This document shows, one piece after another, positions 47,268 through 57,175 of a DNA stretch of 64,000 bases. The notes under the pieces are model-generated. The model was not told where the DNA came from. It searched no databases and was given only the letters and a program-made list of their open reading frames with translations. How positions within the stretch are numbered: the stretch's first letter is position 1; every line of letters begins with the position of its first letter. The DNA lies in the NCBI RefSeq assembly GCF_001651035.1, contig NZ_LXRG01000098.1, positions 1 to 64,000 on the forward strand. The letters run 5' to 3'. The translations under genes were made by a program, and so were the position numbers. The stretch comes from Halomonas sp. ALS9 (lineage in GTDB: Bacteria > Pseudomonadota > Gammaproteobacteria > Pseudomonadales > Halomonadaceae).

Positions 47268-48527
47268 ATGTCGACGCTAAAGAAGACGACCCTCGCGCTT
47301 GCTCTGGCAGGCGCCACGCTCGCCACTACCGCTCAAGCTAATGAAGTCGAAGTGCTGCACTGGTGGACGTCCGGTGGTGAAGCACGCGCTGCCAATGTGC
47401 TCAAAGAGTTAATGGAAGCTGAAGGCTACGGTTGGCAGGACTTTGCCGTGGCCGGTGGTGGCGGTGAAACCGCCATGACGGTACTTAAATCTCGCGCCAT
47501 GTCGGGCAATCCACCTTCTGCGGCGCAAATTAAAGGCCCCGAAATTCAAGAGTGGGGTGAGCTTGGCTTGCTCGGTGACTTGAATAGCGTTGCCGATGCC
47601 GAAGGTTGGGATGAACTACTCCCTGAAGTCGTCGCCGACATTATGCGCCACGACGGCCAATACGTGGCGGTGCCTGTCAACGTGCACCGGGTAAACTGGT
47701 TGTGGGCCAACCCGCAAGTGCTGGAAGCGGCAGGGGTTGAGATGCCCACCACGCTGGACGAGCTATTTGAAGCAGGTGAAGCCATTCGCGAAGCGGGTTT
47801 CGTGCCGCTGGCGCACGGTGGCCAGGCATGGCAGGACGCGACGGTATTTGAAAGCGTGCTGTTAGGTGGTCAGGGTAGCGAGTTTTATCAGCAGGCGCTG
47901 GTAGAGCTAGACCCAGAAGCGCTGGGTGGCGAACAAATGATCGATGCCCTTGAAGACTTCAAGCGTACCCGTGAGTTGATGGATGAAGGCATGCCCGGAC
48001 GCGACTGGAATGTCGCTACGGCGATGGTGATTCAAGGCGTTGCCGGGTTCCAACTCATGGGCGACTGGGCCAAAGGGGAATTCACCGCGGCTGGGTTAAC
48101 CGCCGGGGAAGATTACCTGTGTGCGGCAGCGCCGGGCACTGAAGATGCGTTCACCTTCAATATCGATAGCCTGGCCATGTTCCGGGTCACCGACGACGAA
48201 GAGCGCGAGGCCCAGCAGGCGCTAGCTCGCTTGGTGCTTGAACCCACCTTCCAAGAAGCGTTTAACCTTGCTAAAGGCTCGATTCCGGCGCGGCCTGATC
48301 TGGATATGAGCGAATTCGATAGCTGTGCCCAGCAGTCGTTGGCCGACTTTCAGCGCACCGCCGAAGAGGGTGGTTTAGTGCCGAGTATGGCTCACGGTAT
48401 GGCCGTTCGCGCGGATATTCAGGGCGCCATTTTTGATGTAGTGACTAACTACTTCAACGACGCCGATATGCCTGCTGAAGAAGCGGCGGAACGTATGGTG
48501 AGCGCCGCCGAAGCGGCCTCTTTCTAA
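47268..48527 (+). CDS. gtsA: Glucose-type ABC transporter substrate-binding protein
   Basis: 419 residues from ATG 47268, with AAGGAG upstream; an open extension to 47172 has no ribosome binding site. Signal peptide LALALAGATLATTAQA is followed by the mature start NEVEVLHWWTSGGEA, typical of family 1 sugar-binding proteins of the GtsA/GltB group. It captures a monosaccharide, probably glucose or mannose, in the periplasm for GtsBCD. Spaced 111 bases after the kinase gene, so it may have its own promoter. Confidence 0.9.
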   Translation: MSTLKKTTLALALAGATLATTAQANEVEVLHWWTSGGEARAANVLKELMEAEGYGWQDFAVAGGGGETAMTVLKSRAMSGNPPSAAQIKGPEIQEWGELGLLGDLNSVADAEGWDELLPEVVADIMRHDGQYVAVPVNVHRVNWLWANPQVLEAAGVEMPTTLDELFEAGEAIREAGFVPLAHGGQAWQDATVFESVLLGGQGSEFYQQALVELDPEALGGEQMIDALEDFKRTRELMDEGMPGRDWNVATAMVIQGVAGFQLMGDWAKGEFTAAGLTAGEDYLCAAAPGTEDAFTFNIDSLAMFRVTDDEEREAQQALARLVLEPTFQEAFNLAKGSIPARPDLDMSEFDSCAQQSLADFQRTAEEGGLVPSMAHGMAVRADIQGAIFDVVTNYFNDADMPAEEAAERMVSAAEAASF

Positions 48528-48603
48528 GGTTTTCTAGACCTTACGTTCTCTAGACGCCGTCGCAACGGCGGCGTTTATGCTGCTTGGCAAGGATACTTCT
48601 CCA

Positions 48604-49548
48604 ATGAGAGATTCCCTCCCCATGAAAAATACCTCTGCGACGCCTTTAGCGCCTGGCGCTAAGCGGCCGACGCCCTCCGGCGGTCTGCAGGCGTGGTTAC
48701 CTCGTTTGGTGCTGGCGCCGTCCGTGGCCATTTCGCTGTTCTTTGTTTACGGCTTTATGCTCTGGACATTCGTGCTGTCGCTCACCAGCTCACGCATGCT
48801 GCCCAGCTATGACTTTGTCGGCTTTGGCCAGTATGCGCGCTTAATGGCCAATGAGCGCTGGTGGGTCGCCTCCACCAACTTGATGATTTTTGGCGTTTTG
48901 TTTGTTGCGGTTTGCCTGGTGATTGGCGCGCTGCTGGCCATATTGCTTGATCAGAAAATTCGTCAGGAGGGCGCGCTGCGCACGATTTACCTCTACCCCA
49001 TGGCGCTGTCGTTTATCGTCACCGGGGTGGTGTGGAAGTGGCTGCTTAACCCGCAGTTGGGTATCCAGGCGATGGTGCAAGGCTGGGGCTTTGAGTCGTT
49101 TCGTTTTGATTGGATTGTTGACCCGGATATGGCCATTTATACCCTGGTGATTGCCGCCGTATGGCAGGCGTCCGGGTTTGTGATGGCGCTGTTTTTAGCC
49201 GGTTTGCGGGGCATCGACGACAGCATTATCAAGGCAGCCCAGTTGGATGGCGCCAGCCTGCCGCGGATTTATCTGCGCGTGGTCATGCCGTGTCTGCGTC
49301 CGGTCGTGTTTAGCGCGGTGATGATTTTGGCGCATATTGCCATCAAGAGCTTTGACCTGGTCGTCGCGCTCACCGGCGGTGGGCCAGGCTACGCCACCGA
49401 CTTACCCGCCACCTTTATGTACGCTCACGCCTTCACTCGGGCGCAAATTGGCTTGGGCTCGGCCAGCGCCATGCTGATGTTGGGCGGCGTGCTGGCGATT
49501 TTGATTCCGTACCTCTACTCCGAACTAAGGAGCCGCAAGCATGGCTAA
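48604..49548 (+). CDS. gtsB: Glucose-type ABC transporter permease 1
   Basis: 314 residues from ATG 48604 (MRDSLPMKN); ATG 48577 and 48622 are alternatives. Six hydrophobic segments and the EAA-type loop QLDGASLPRIYLRVVMPCLRP near residue 218 mark a MalF-like permease. The stretch IRQEGALRTIYLYPMALSFIVTG closely follows the Pseudomonas GtsB pattern. It overlaps the next permease gene by eight bases. Confidence 0.9.
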   Translation: MRDSLPMKNTSATPLAPGAKRPTPSGGLQAWLPRLVLAPSVAISLFFVYGFMLWTFVLSLTSSRMLPSYDFVGFGQYARLMANERWWVASTNLMIFGVLFVAVCLVIGALLAILLDQKIRQEGALRTIYLYPMALSFIVTGVVWKWLLNPQLGIQAMVQGWGFESFRFDWIVDPDMAIYTLVIAAVWQASGFVMALFLAGLRGIDDSIIKAAQLDGASLPRIYLRVVMPCLRPVVFSAVMILAHIAIKSFDLVVALTGGGPGYATDLPATFMYAHAFTRAQIGLGSASAMLMLGGVLAILIPYLYSELRSRKHG

Positions 49549-50419
49549 TGTGATTCGTCGGCAGACGCCCGCTGCGCGGCTGGGCCGTGGCCTGCTTTAT
49601 ACCGTGCTGATCCTCGCCGCGCTGTTCTATATCCTGCCGCTGGTGGTGATGGTGATGACCTCGGTGAAGCCGTTGAGCGAAATCAGCGCCGGTTCGCTGC
49701 TCTCATTGCCGCAAAACCCCACTCTGGCACCGTGGACTAAGGCCTGGGGAGAAGCTTGCACGGGGATGCGTTGCGATGGCGTTGGCGGCTACTTCTGGAA
49801 CTCCTTTGCCATCGTGATTCCGGCAGTGCTGATCTCCACTACGATTGGTGCGCTGAACGGCTACGCGCTGACCAAATGGCGTTTTAAAGGCTCGGAACTG
49901 GTTTTCGCGTTGATGCTGTTTGGCTGTTTTATTCCCTTTCAGGTGGTGCTGCTGCCCATGGCGCAAACCCTCGGCTGGCTGGGTATCTCCAGCTCCCGCG
50001 CTGGGTTGATTCTGGTTCACGTGGTCTTTGGTATCGCTTTCACCACGCTGTTTTTCCGCAACTTCTACGTGGGTATCCCTAACGAGCTGGTGTCGGCGGC
50101 GAAGTTGGACGGCGCGGGCTTTTTCCGCATCTTCTGGCGCATTCTGCTACCGGTTTCTGCACCGATTATCGTTGTCTCGGTGATTTGGCAGTTCACCCAA
50201 ATCTGGAACGACTTCCTGTTTGGCGTGGCGTTTTCGGCCCACAACACCCAGCCGGTGACCGTGGCGCTTAACAACCTGGTCAATACCTCCACCGGCGTGC
50301 GTGAGTACAACGTCGACATGGCAGCGGCGATGATTGCCGCGCTGCCTACCCTGGTGGTGTACGTGTTGGCGGGAAAATACTTCGTGCGCGGGCTGACAGC
50401 GGGCTCGGTTAAAGGTTAG
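49541..50419 (+). CDS. gtsC: Glucose-type ABC transporter permease 2
   Basis: 292 residues, MalG-like with six hydrophobic segments. EAA loop KLDGAGFFRIFWRILLPVSAP lies near residue 188. The extra periplasmic insert containing WGEACTGMRCDGVGGYFWN is characteristic of the GtsC group. It forms the membrane channel with GtsB. ATG 49541 overlaps the gtsB stop. Confidence 0.9.
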   Translation: MANVIRRQTPAARLGRGLLYTVLILAALFYILPLVVMVMTSVKPLSEISAGSLLSLPQNPTLAPWTKAWGEACTGMRCDGVGGYFWNSFAIVIPAVLISTTIGALNGYALTKWRFKGSELVFALMLFGCFIPFQVVLLPMAQTLGWLGISSSRAGLILVHVVFGIAFTTLFFRNFYVGIPNELVSAAKLDGAGFFRIFWRILLPVSAPIIVVSVIWQFTQIWNDFLFGVAFSAHNTQPVTVALNNLVNTSTGVREYNVDMAAAMIAALPTLVVYVLAGKYFVRGLTAGSVKG

Positions 50420-50457
50420 TTATTTTAAAAGCCTAACAAAAATAGGATTCCTTATTT

Positions 50458-51579
50458 ATGGCAGCGTTAGAAATCCACAACGTGCGCAAAGAGTTCGGCA
50501 GCGAGCGGGTGCTCAAAGACGTCAGTATTTCGATCGATTCCGGCGAGTTCCTGATTCTGGTTGGCCCCTCGGGCTGCGGTAAGTCCACACTGATGAATGC
50601 CATTGCCGGGCTAGAGCCGGTGACTTCCGGCAACATCTATATCGATGGTGAAGACGTCACCTGGCGCACACCCGCGGATCGGGATATCGCCATGGTGTTT
50701 CAGTCTTACGCGCTTTACCCCAGCATGACCGTGCGCCAGAACATCAGCTTCGGGCTTGAGATGCGTAAGGTGCCTAAGCCAGAGCGGGAAGCCGCGGTGG
50801 AGCGGGTGGCCGATCTACTGCAGATTACTCACCTGCTGGAGCGAAAGCCTGCACAGCTTTCCGGCGGGCAGCGCCAGCGGGTGGCGATGGGGCGTGCGCT
50901 GGCTCGGGAGCCCAAGGTCTACCTGTTTGACGAGCCGCTCTCCAACCTGGATGCGAAACTGCGCGTGGATATGCGCACCGAGATCAAAAAGCTCCACCAA
51001 CGCCTGGGCACCACCATTGTTTACGTCACCCACGACCAGGTCGAAGCCATGACCCTGGCCGACTGCATCGCGGTGATGCGCGATGGGCATATTCTGCAGC
51101 TGGGCTCGCCGGATGAGGTCTACAACAACCCGGTGGATATGTTTGTGGCTGGCTTTATGGGCTCGCCGTCGATGAACTTTATTCGCGCGACTCTGGAAGA
51201 TAACAACGGCGGTTATCAACTGCGGATTGCCACGCCGGGTGAGGATGAGCTGGTGCTGCCCTGGCCGGAGGAGCGTATCGCTGCGGATATGGCCGAACGG
51301 CTTAACCAGCCGGTCATTCTTGGCTTACGCCCGGAGCACTTCAGCGAAGAGGATGAGCGGTTAACCTCCCAAGCCGAAGGCACGCTGCTAAGCGCCAGCG
51401 TGGCAGTGGTGGAGCCTACCGGGGCGGATATTCTGCTGCGCCTACCGCTGGGCGAACAGGAAGTGACCGCCCGCGTCGGGCCAAAATGCGCGGTGGTGGC
51501 TGGGGAGCGCTTAGCGCTGCGCGTCGATATGGGGCGGGCGATTTTGTTTGATGCCGAGACCGAGCAGCGTATTGCGTAA
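50458..51579 (+). CDS. gtsD: Glucose-type ABC transporter ATPase (MalK-like)
   Basis: 373 residues. Walker [10 protein letters not shown], signature [15 protein letters not shown], Walker [13 protein letters not shown], and switch His in [14 protein letters not shown]-terminal regulatory OB/TOBE domain from about 240 ([11 protein letters not shown]). Such MalK-type ATPases energise one or several sugar importers. Last gene of the gts operon; no oprB porin follows, in contrast to Pseudomonas. Confidence 0.92.
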   Translation: MAALEIHNVRKEFGSERVLKDVSISIDSGEFLILVGPSGCGKSTLMNAIAGLEPVTSGNIYIDGEDVTWRTPADRDIAMVFQSYALYPSMTVRQNISFGLEMRKVPKPEREAAVERVADLLQITHLLERKPAQLSGGQRQRVAMGRALAREPKVYLFDEPLSNLDAKLRVDMRTEIKKLHQRLGTTIVYVTHDQVEAMTLADCIAVMRDGHILQLGSPDEVYNNPVDMFVAGFMGSPSMNFIRATLEDNNGGYQLRIATPGEDELVLPWPEERIAADMAERLNQPVILGLRPEHFSEEDERLTSQAEGTLLSASVAVVEPTGADILLRLPLGEQEVTARVGPKCAVVAGERLALRVDMGRAILFDAETEQRIA

Positions 51580-51610
51580 GCGCCTTGGTTCCAACCCGGT
51601 GTGAAAGAAT

Positions 51611-51646
51611 AAGGCCCCCTGCTGGTTTCAGCAGGGGGCCTTTTTT
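51611..51646. terminator. gts operon terminator, probably bidirectional
   Basis: AAGGCCCCCTGCT/AGCAGGGGGCCTT, a 13-bp stem with a short loop followed by TTTT. It lies between the convergent gtsD and BCCT genes. Confidence 0.88.
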
Positions 51647-51676
51647 ACAGTTGCCTGAAGGTTTCAGCTTCAGGTA

Positions 51677-53317
51677 TCACTTGCGGATAAGCCGCAGCTC
51701 GCCATTGAGCGCCTTGATGATCGAATAGCACATTAGCAACATCACAATCGAGAACGGAATAGCGGTGGCGGTGACACCGGCTTGAAGCGCAGTCAGGCCA
51801 CCACCAATAAGCAGCACAATCGCGATGAGACCCTCGACAACCGCCCAGAACATCCGCTGTGGCCGCGGAGCGTCGATTTTACCACCGGCGGTGATGGTAT
51901 CGATGACCAGGGAGCCGGAATCCGATGAGGTGACAAAGAAGATCAGCGCCAACACGATGCCCAGGGTCGACATCAGGCCCGTCAGCGGTAGTTCGTTCAG
52001 CATGCCGAACAGCGAAAGCTCGGGTCTGTAGTTGTCGATGACATACTCTTTAACCAGGCTGCCCGCTGGGTCAGCGTAGAGCTGTTCAAGGGCAGTCGAG
52101 CCAAAGACGCCCATCCAGACAAAGATAAACAGACTAGGCACCAGCAAAACGCAGAGGATAAATTCACGCACCGTGCGGCCCCGGGATACCCGAGCGATAA
52201 ACATCCCCACGAAAGGTGCCCAGCTAATCCACCAAGCCCAGTAGAAAATCGTCCAGGACTGGCGGTAGGCATCGTCGTCACGACCGAAGGGCGCGGATAG
52301 AGGAATAAAGTCCGTGACATAGGTGGTAAGCCCCGACCAGAAACCCGTCATGGCCAATAAGGTAGGGCCAGCGAAGAGCACAAAAAAGAAGAACAGAACG
52401 GCCAGGATCATATTGATCTCGGAAAGCTTCTTCAAACCACCTTCAAGACCGCGCCAGACCGAGACTAGCGCCACCGCCGTTACCAGAATGATGACGATGA
52501 CCTGGGTCAAGGTGCTGACTTCCAGGCCGAAGACAAAGTTCATCCCCGCATTGGCCTGCTGGGCACCGAGCCCAAGGGACGTTGCCAGCCCAAAAAGGGT
52601 GGAAAACACCGCCAGGATATCGATTACATGGCCCCACCAGCCCCAGACGCGCTCACCGAGAATGGGAAAGAAGGCCGAGCGAATCGAGAAGGGTAGGCCC
52701 TTGTTATAGGTAAACAGGCCCAGCGCCAGCGCCATGACGATATACACCGCCCAGCCATGGATACCCCAGTGGAGATAGGTACCCGCCAGGCCCATGGCGC
52801 TGGCGTCATCAATCGCCGCTGGGTTTAGCTCACCGTCAGCACCAAACGGCGACTCGACGCCCAAGGGCAGCGAGACATTGGCGTGGTAAACCGGCTCGAG
52901 TACGCCGAAGAAGAGCAGGCCGATGCCGATACCCGCGGTGAACAGCATAGCGAACCAGGAGAGGTAGCTGTGATCCGGTCGGGCATCGGCCCCGCCCAGC
53001 CTGACTGAGCCATAAGGTAGAACCACCAGCGCTAAGCAGAACAGAATAAAGAAATCGACCAGAATCATGAAATACCAGTCCAGCGTTCCCGTCGAGAACG
53101 CGACAATGGACTGAAAAGCGTTTCCCGCACGCTCTGGAAACAGCAGGGTGAGGACGATGAAAATGGCCGAAGCAAGCGCGGATACCACAAAGACGCGATT
53201 GTGGATGTCGAAGCCAATAGGGCCAAACTGCCCCTTGATATTGTCTTGACCGACGACATAGTCGGTCTGCATATCGCTGGCTATTGGGAGCGAGTCAGAA
53301 TCATTGGGGGTACTCAT
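51677..53317 (-). CDS. BCCT-family betaine/choline/carnitine transporter
   Basis: 546 residues, twelve hydrophobic segments. The family glycine stretch TAGIGIGLLFFGVLEP is near residue 132, and the Trp-rich substrate-box helix FYWAWWISWAPFVGMFIARVS is near residue 350. BCCT carriers import trimethylammonium solutes such as glycine betaine or choline, mostly with Na+. The GIGIG motif favours betaine-type over proton-coupled BetT choline carriers. Short N- and C-terminal tails suggest little osmosensory regulation of the BetP kind. Fits a halophile; the substrate is inferred. Confidence 0.9.
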   Translation of the reverse strand: MSTPNDSDSLPIASDMQTDYVVGQDNIKGQFGPIGFDIHNRVFVVSALASAIFIVLTLLFPERAGNAFQSIVAFSTGTLDWYFMILVDFFILFCLALVVLPYGSVRLGGADARPDHSYLSWFAMLFTAGIGIGLLFFGVLEPVYHANVSLPLGVESPFGADGELNPAAIDDASAMGLAGTYLHWGIHGWAVYIVMALALGLFTYNKGLPFSIRSAFFPILGERVWGWWGHVIDILAVFSTLFGLATSLGLGAQQANAGMNFVFGLEVSTLTQVIVIILVTAVALVSVWRGLEGGLKKLSEINMILAVLFFFFVLFAGPTLLAMTGFWSGLTTYVTDFIPLSAPFGRDDDAYRQSWTIFYWAWWISWAPFVGMFIARVSRGRTVREFILCVLLVPSLFIFVWMGVFGSTALEQLYADPAGSLVKEYVIDNYRPELSLFGMLNELPLTGLMSTLGIVLALIFFVTSSDSGSLVIDTITAGGKIDAPRPQRMFWAVVEGLIAIVLLIGGGLTALQAGVTATAIPFSIVMLLMCYSIIKALNGELRLIRK

Positions 53318-53427
53318 AAACAGTTTCTCCGCACTGGAGGATGTTATGCCAAACTCCCATCATGAGGACAAGCAGCGTTGAATCGCAAATTGTGGTCGAA
53401 AACAGACTTGGCGCCGTTGCGCCTACT

Positions 53428-54468
53428 TCATTCGCGGCTCTGTGGGGTCTTATCTTTGTCGAGACGCTTGATTTGCCGCCACAAGTCTTGGCGCAGATCG
53501 GCGATCCTGGGCTGTTCATCGGCAGTGAAGGGCACCGGGCGGCATAGGCGCTGGGCGCGAAGCCCCAAGCGTGCGCTAAGCAGTCCGGTAGCCAGGCCCT
53601 GGCCTGCGCGTGCAGAGAGACGCCCGGCTAAATCCAGTGAGAGCATATCCATGCTGGCGTCGGTGGCCAGTTCGCTGGCTCCGGCAAAGGCCATATTATG
53701 CAGCACATTGCGAAATAACCGCAGGCGGCTGGCGTAGCCGAGCTCGAGCCCGTAAAGGCGGCAGAGCCGATCGACCATTGCCAAGCTACGCCAGGCCACC
53801 AGCGCCATATCCACTAGCGTTAGCGGACTGATCGCGACCATGATGGCGGTTTCGCCGGACATGCGGGTAATCAGCCGCTGGGCTTCGCGGTCACGGGGCG
53901 CTAGCAGGTGGTAACGCAGCAGTGTCTGAATTTCCTCGCCGCTATGGTGAGGCTGGCTAGCGCGTTGAAAGGCTAGCCAGTGCGGATCGTCGTCGGCGAG
54001 TTTGAGTTGGCGCCTTAACTGCTCGGCCATTGCCCGGGCCTGCTTGGGTGAGCGTAGCGGCAGCTCGGCAAGCTCGCCGCGCAGTTTGTCGTGGCGTTTC
54101 AGGCGACGCAAACTGCCCAGCTCTTTGAGCAATGAGATTCCTCCTAGACCGATCAAACTGATTCCGAATGCCTGCCAAGCCATAGTCAACCACTGGGATT
54201 GGGCCAATGCATCGGGTATGCCTGTTACCAGTTCTGCAGTGCCCAAACCGGCGCCTCCCACCAGGGCGAATATAAGCCCCCAGCGTCGTTTACGCGGCAC
54301 ACCTAAACTGGCAGCGGGCAGGGCTTTGTCTTCTGGCAGGGGCGCTAGTGGATGGTGCTCGCTGGCGCCCGCAAAGGCTTCGCGCTGGCGAAGAGGTGTT
54401 TCTACATCAGCGACCTCTTCGGGCTTTTCATCCAGATTAAAATTGCGCCGCGGCTGTGGGGTGGTCAT
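53428..54468 (-). CDS. ycjF: YcjF-like DUF697 membrane protein
   Basis: 346 residues. Acidic, Pro-rich N-terminal 60 residues, then two membrane helices (GLIFALVGGAGLGTAELV and AFGISLIGLGGISLL) and a DUF697 domain with TAIMVAISPLTLVDMALVAW. The first bases overlap the end of the ycjX-like gene (ATGA), so the pair is translated together. In enterobacteria the pair belongs to the phage-shock regulon; biochemical role is not settled. Confidence 0.88.
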   Translation of the reverse strand: MTTPQPRRNFNLDEKPEEVADVETPLRQREAFAGASEHHPLAPLPEDKALPAASLGVPRKRRWGLIFALVGGAGLGTAELVTGIPDALAQSQWLTMAWQAFGISLIGLGGISLLKELGSLRRLKRHDKLRGELAELPLRSPKQARAMAEQLRRQLKLADDDPHWLAFQRASQPHHSGEEIQTLLRYHLLAPRDREAQRLITRMSGETAIMVAISPLTLVDMALVAWRSLAMVDRLCRLYGLELGYASRLRLFRNVLHNMAFAGASELATDASMDMLSLDLAGRLSARAGQGLATGLLSARLGLRAQRLCRPVPFTADEQPRIADLRQDLWRQIKRLDKDKTPQSRE

Positions 54469-55868
54469 GTCAGTTTATCTCCAATCAGCCAGTCGATAGC
54501 GGCGTCCATGCGAATATGATCCAGCGATTCTGAGGTGGTTGGCATCGGGCGAAATCCGGGGAAGTCAAAGCCCTGCTGCTGCCAGAAATCGGCAGCGGGC
54601 AGCCGGGCGGGCACATCGCCTGGGTAAACCAGCACCTCTTCGCCCTCTAGTGTGGTGCCTCGCAGCGCAGGTGAACGCTTACCCTCATGAGCCACCTCAC
54701 GGGCTTCCGTGGCACGAATCGCTGCCAGCGAGAGTGCTTTAACCGGTACATTGGCAAAGCGCAGGTCTTTAAGTGGCTCTGCCAGCAGCGCTTCTAATAA
54801 CTGCACCAAATGGCCGTGCTGGTCGGGGGTTACATGATCCGCTTTGGTGGCGGCAATCGCCAGCCGGTCAATTTTGGGCGCGAACAGGCGCGTAAGCAGG
54901 CTGCGTTTGCCGTAGTCGAAGCTGTGCATTAACTGTCGCAGTGCTCGTGAAAGGTCTTCAAAGCGCTCAGGCCCGGCATTGAGCGCGCCAAGTACATCCA
55001 CCAGTACAATCTGGCGGTCAAAGCGGCGGAAGTGGTCGCGATAGAAAGGTTTGACCACCTGCTGCTGGTAGTAGCGAAAGCGCGCCGCTAGAGTGGCGTA
55101 GAGGCTATTGGCGGGCAGGGCCTCCAGCGCTTCTCGAGAGGTATTGGCTCGAGACGCATTAAGCTGGGGCAGCGGGAAAAACTGCAGTACCGGCGCGCCT
55201 TCCAGTTCTCCCGGCAGCAAAAAACGCCCCGGTTGGAGGTCGGAAAACCCCGCCTGCTTGGCGCGGCGCAGGCCTTGAGCGTACTCCTCGGCCAGAGCAG
55301 CAAGTTGGGCCTCATCCGCTTCGTCAGCCGGATCGAGCTGCTCCACCGCTGCCAACCACTCGCTAAACAGGCTGCGGCGCTGTTCGCCTGCGTATAGCGC
55401 CTGAGCTTGGCTCCAGCTGTAAAAGTCGTGCTGCAATAGCGGCAGGTCGAGCAGCCACTCCCCTGGGTAGTCGAATAGATCCAGGGTTAGGTGAGCAATT
55501 TCCGGTGTTAACCAGCCGCTGCGGGCAGGGCGGTAGCGTAGCTGTAAGCGTAACTCGCTGATGCCACGGGTGGGTTCGGGCCAGCGCGGCGGGGTATCGC
55601 GCAGCGCGGCCATTCCGGGGTCGTAAGGAAAACGCGGCACGCCTAAGTCGGGCTGGTTAAGCCGCTGGGCACCGAGAAGGCGGCCCTCCCGGGCAGCGGG
55701 CAGCAAGTCGAGCCGCGCCTCAACGCCAGCGTGACGCAATTGATTGACCAGAGAGGTCAAAAAAGCGGTTTTGCCTGCTTGGGAGAGGCCCGTTACCGCT
55801 AAGCGCAACTGGCGATCCCTTCCGCGCTCCAACAAATTGCTCAGTTCGCGACTTAACGGCTGGCGCAT
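54465..55868 (-). CDS. ycjX: YcjX-like DUF463 GTPase
   Basis: 467 residues. P-loop GLSQAGKTAFLTSL near residue 27; a G3-like region TLDLFDYPGEWLLDLPLL near 130; and the nucleotide-specificity motif ATKADHV near residue 340 support GTP binding. DUF463 proteins are stress-linked P-loop GTPases found with YcjF. Starts MRQPLSRELSNLLERGRDR, as in the family. No pspABC genes are nearby, so psp control is not supported here. Confidence 0.88.
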   Translation of the reverse strand: MRQPLSRELSNLLERGRDRQLRLAVTGLSQAGKTAFLTSLVNQLRHAGVEARLDLLPAAREGRLLGAQRLNQPDLGVPRFPYDPGMAALRDTPPRWPEPTRGISELRLQLRYRPARSGWLTPEIAHLTLDLFDYPGEWLLDLPLLQHDFYSWSQAQALYAGEQRRSLFSEWLAAVEQLDPADEADEAQLAALAEEYAQGLRRAKQAGFSDLQPGRFLLPGELEGAPVLQFFPLPQLNASRANTSREALEALPANSLYATLAARFRYYQQQVVKPFYRDHFRRFDRQIVLVDVLGALNAGPERFEDLSRALRQLMHSFDYGKRSLLTRLFAPKIDRLAIAATKADHVTPDQHGHLVQLLEALLAEPLKDLRFANVPVKALSLAAIRATEAREVAHEGKRSPALRGTTLEGEEVLVYPGDVPARLPAADFWQQQGFDFPGFRPMPTTSESLDHIRMDAAIDWLIGDKLT

Positions 55869-55901
55869 CCTTTCAATCCCTTTGTGGCTCTTGCCTAGTC
55901 T

Positions 55902-56093
55902 TTATTGGCTAAACATTAATACCAATTGCGAAAGCATCGGCAGGGTGGCAATTAAAAAACCAACCCCCGCCAGGGTGTAGCCGGGCCAGCGCCGAGTCAT
56001 CTTCTGCGCCAGGGTCAGGCCAGCCAAACACACCACCATACCGATTAAATTAAACGCCAGGGTGGCGGCTTCTAGCCATTGTTGCGGATCCAT
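55902..56093 (-). CDS. Small two-helix membrane protein, 63 residues
   Basis: Two hydrophobic segments (LAFNLIGMVVCLAGLTLA and LAGVGFLIATLPMLSQLVLM) joined by the basic loop QKMTRRWPGY. Start ATG 56093, 33 bases upstream of the ycjX gene's end-to-start direction on the same strand, so it may be its operon leader gene. No family recognised. Confidence 0.6.
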   Translation of the reverse strand: MDPQQWLEAATLAFNLIGMVVCLAGLTLAQKMTRRWPGYTLAGVGFLIATLPMLSQLVLMFSQ

Positions 56094-56156
56094 CGGGTCT
56101 CCCTAGCTCATCAAACGTAATGAGTGCATGGTAACAAAGCGTTAATGAACCGAAGA

Positions 56157-57026
56157 TTAACCGCGGCTGAGGGTGGTACCTAACAGGTGCTGAGCGCCGG
56201 GTACCAGCCAGACCGGGTCTAGGCGCGTATTGGCCGCTTCAACGCAAATAAACTGACGCGCTACCTCGGCAGGTGTGTCGCTGGGCAGGTCGTTATTGGG
56301 GTGCCACACCACCGTGGAGTCGCTCGACTGCTTACCGATGCGCAGGGTACGCTCGCCATCGTTGAGCAGCACCGCTTCATTGGTGTGGTAAATGCGGTCA
56401 ACGGCGCCCTGAACGGCCAGCGTGCCTTGCTGTTCGCTTTCTGCAAAGTCGCGTAGTTTGTCGAGATAGCGGGCGCCGGAAAGCCCTTTCAGGCGGCACT
56501 GATGGGTGTCAGCAACGGCTAAATAGGTGTGCAGCGCACCGCTGGTTTTGATCGGCGTTTCGCCGATGTTTTCGCTAATCAGCTCAACGTTTAAGCGCTG
56601 AGCGTTGGCTTGTACCACTAGGCGCGCGGTGAGCAGCGTATGCAGAGGCTGCGCTGGAGAAAGGTGGAGCTCAATTCCCTCGGCGTGCTCATCAACGGCA
56701 TCCAAACGCCAGTCGGCGTGGCGGGCAAGGCCATGGAAAGGGCCGTCGTGGTTGGGGCTCTCGTCGGCAAAGCGCTCGTCGGCGAACCACGGCCAGCAGA
56801 GTGGTATACCACCCCGGATAGCGCCAGGCAGCGCCTGGGGCGTCGGGGTCAGCCATAACCAGTCGGTGTCACCGACAGGGCAGAAGTGCAGCACTTGAGC
56901 GCCCTGGAGGCTAATCACCAGCTCGCCCCACGGCATATTGAAAAGCACTACGTCGCGGCCTTCCCACTGAGCCGTTTGCTGTCCTTGAGTGCTTTTAATC
57001 AGTTGGTTTAGCGAGCTGGGGATCAT
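56157..57026 (-). CDS. D-hexose-6-phosphate mutarotase (YeaD-like aldose 1-epimerase family)
   Basis: 289 residues from ATG 57026, AAGGAAAATTC upstream; an open extension to 57086 lacks such a site. The galactose-mutarotase fold is suggested by WGELVISLQGAQVLHF, IRGGIPLCWPWF, and FHGLARHADW near residue 97. The C-terminal segment FICVEAANT carries the catalytic Glu region of the family. It interconverts alpha and beta anomers of glucose 6-phosphate, feeding glycolysis. Fits with the glucose importer in this window. Confidence 0.88.
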   Translation of the reverse strand: MIPSSLNQLIKSTQGQQTAQWEGRDVVLFNMPWGELVISLQGAQVLHFCPVGDTDWLWLTPTPQALPGAIRGGIPLCWPWFADERFADESPNHDGPFHGLARHADWRLDAVDEHAEGIELHLSPAQPLHTLLTARLVVQANAQRLNVELISENIGETPIKTSGALHTYLAVADTHQCRLKGLSGARYLDKLRDFAESEQQGTLAVQGAVDRIYHTNEAVLLNDGERTLRIGKQSSDSTVVWHPNNDLPSDTPAEVARQFICVEAANTRLDPVWLVPGAQHLLGTTLSRG

Positions 57027-57175
57027 GAATTTTCCTTTAAGAGTAACCAAGCATCGATACCTAGGGGCACCGAAAAGTAACGCCATGTGCTATGGTAGAA
57101 CAAGCGTGACTGGTAGGTAAAACGCCTATCAACATACGTAGCTAAAACCCGTCATTGAAATAGTAAGGAGACTAT

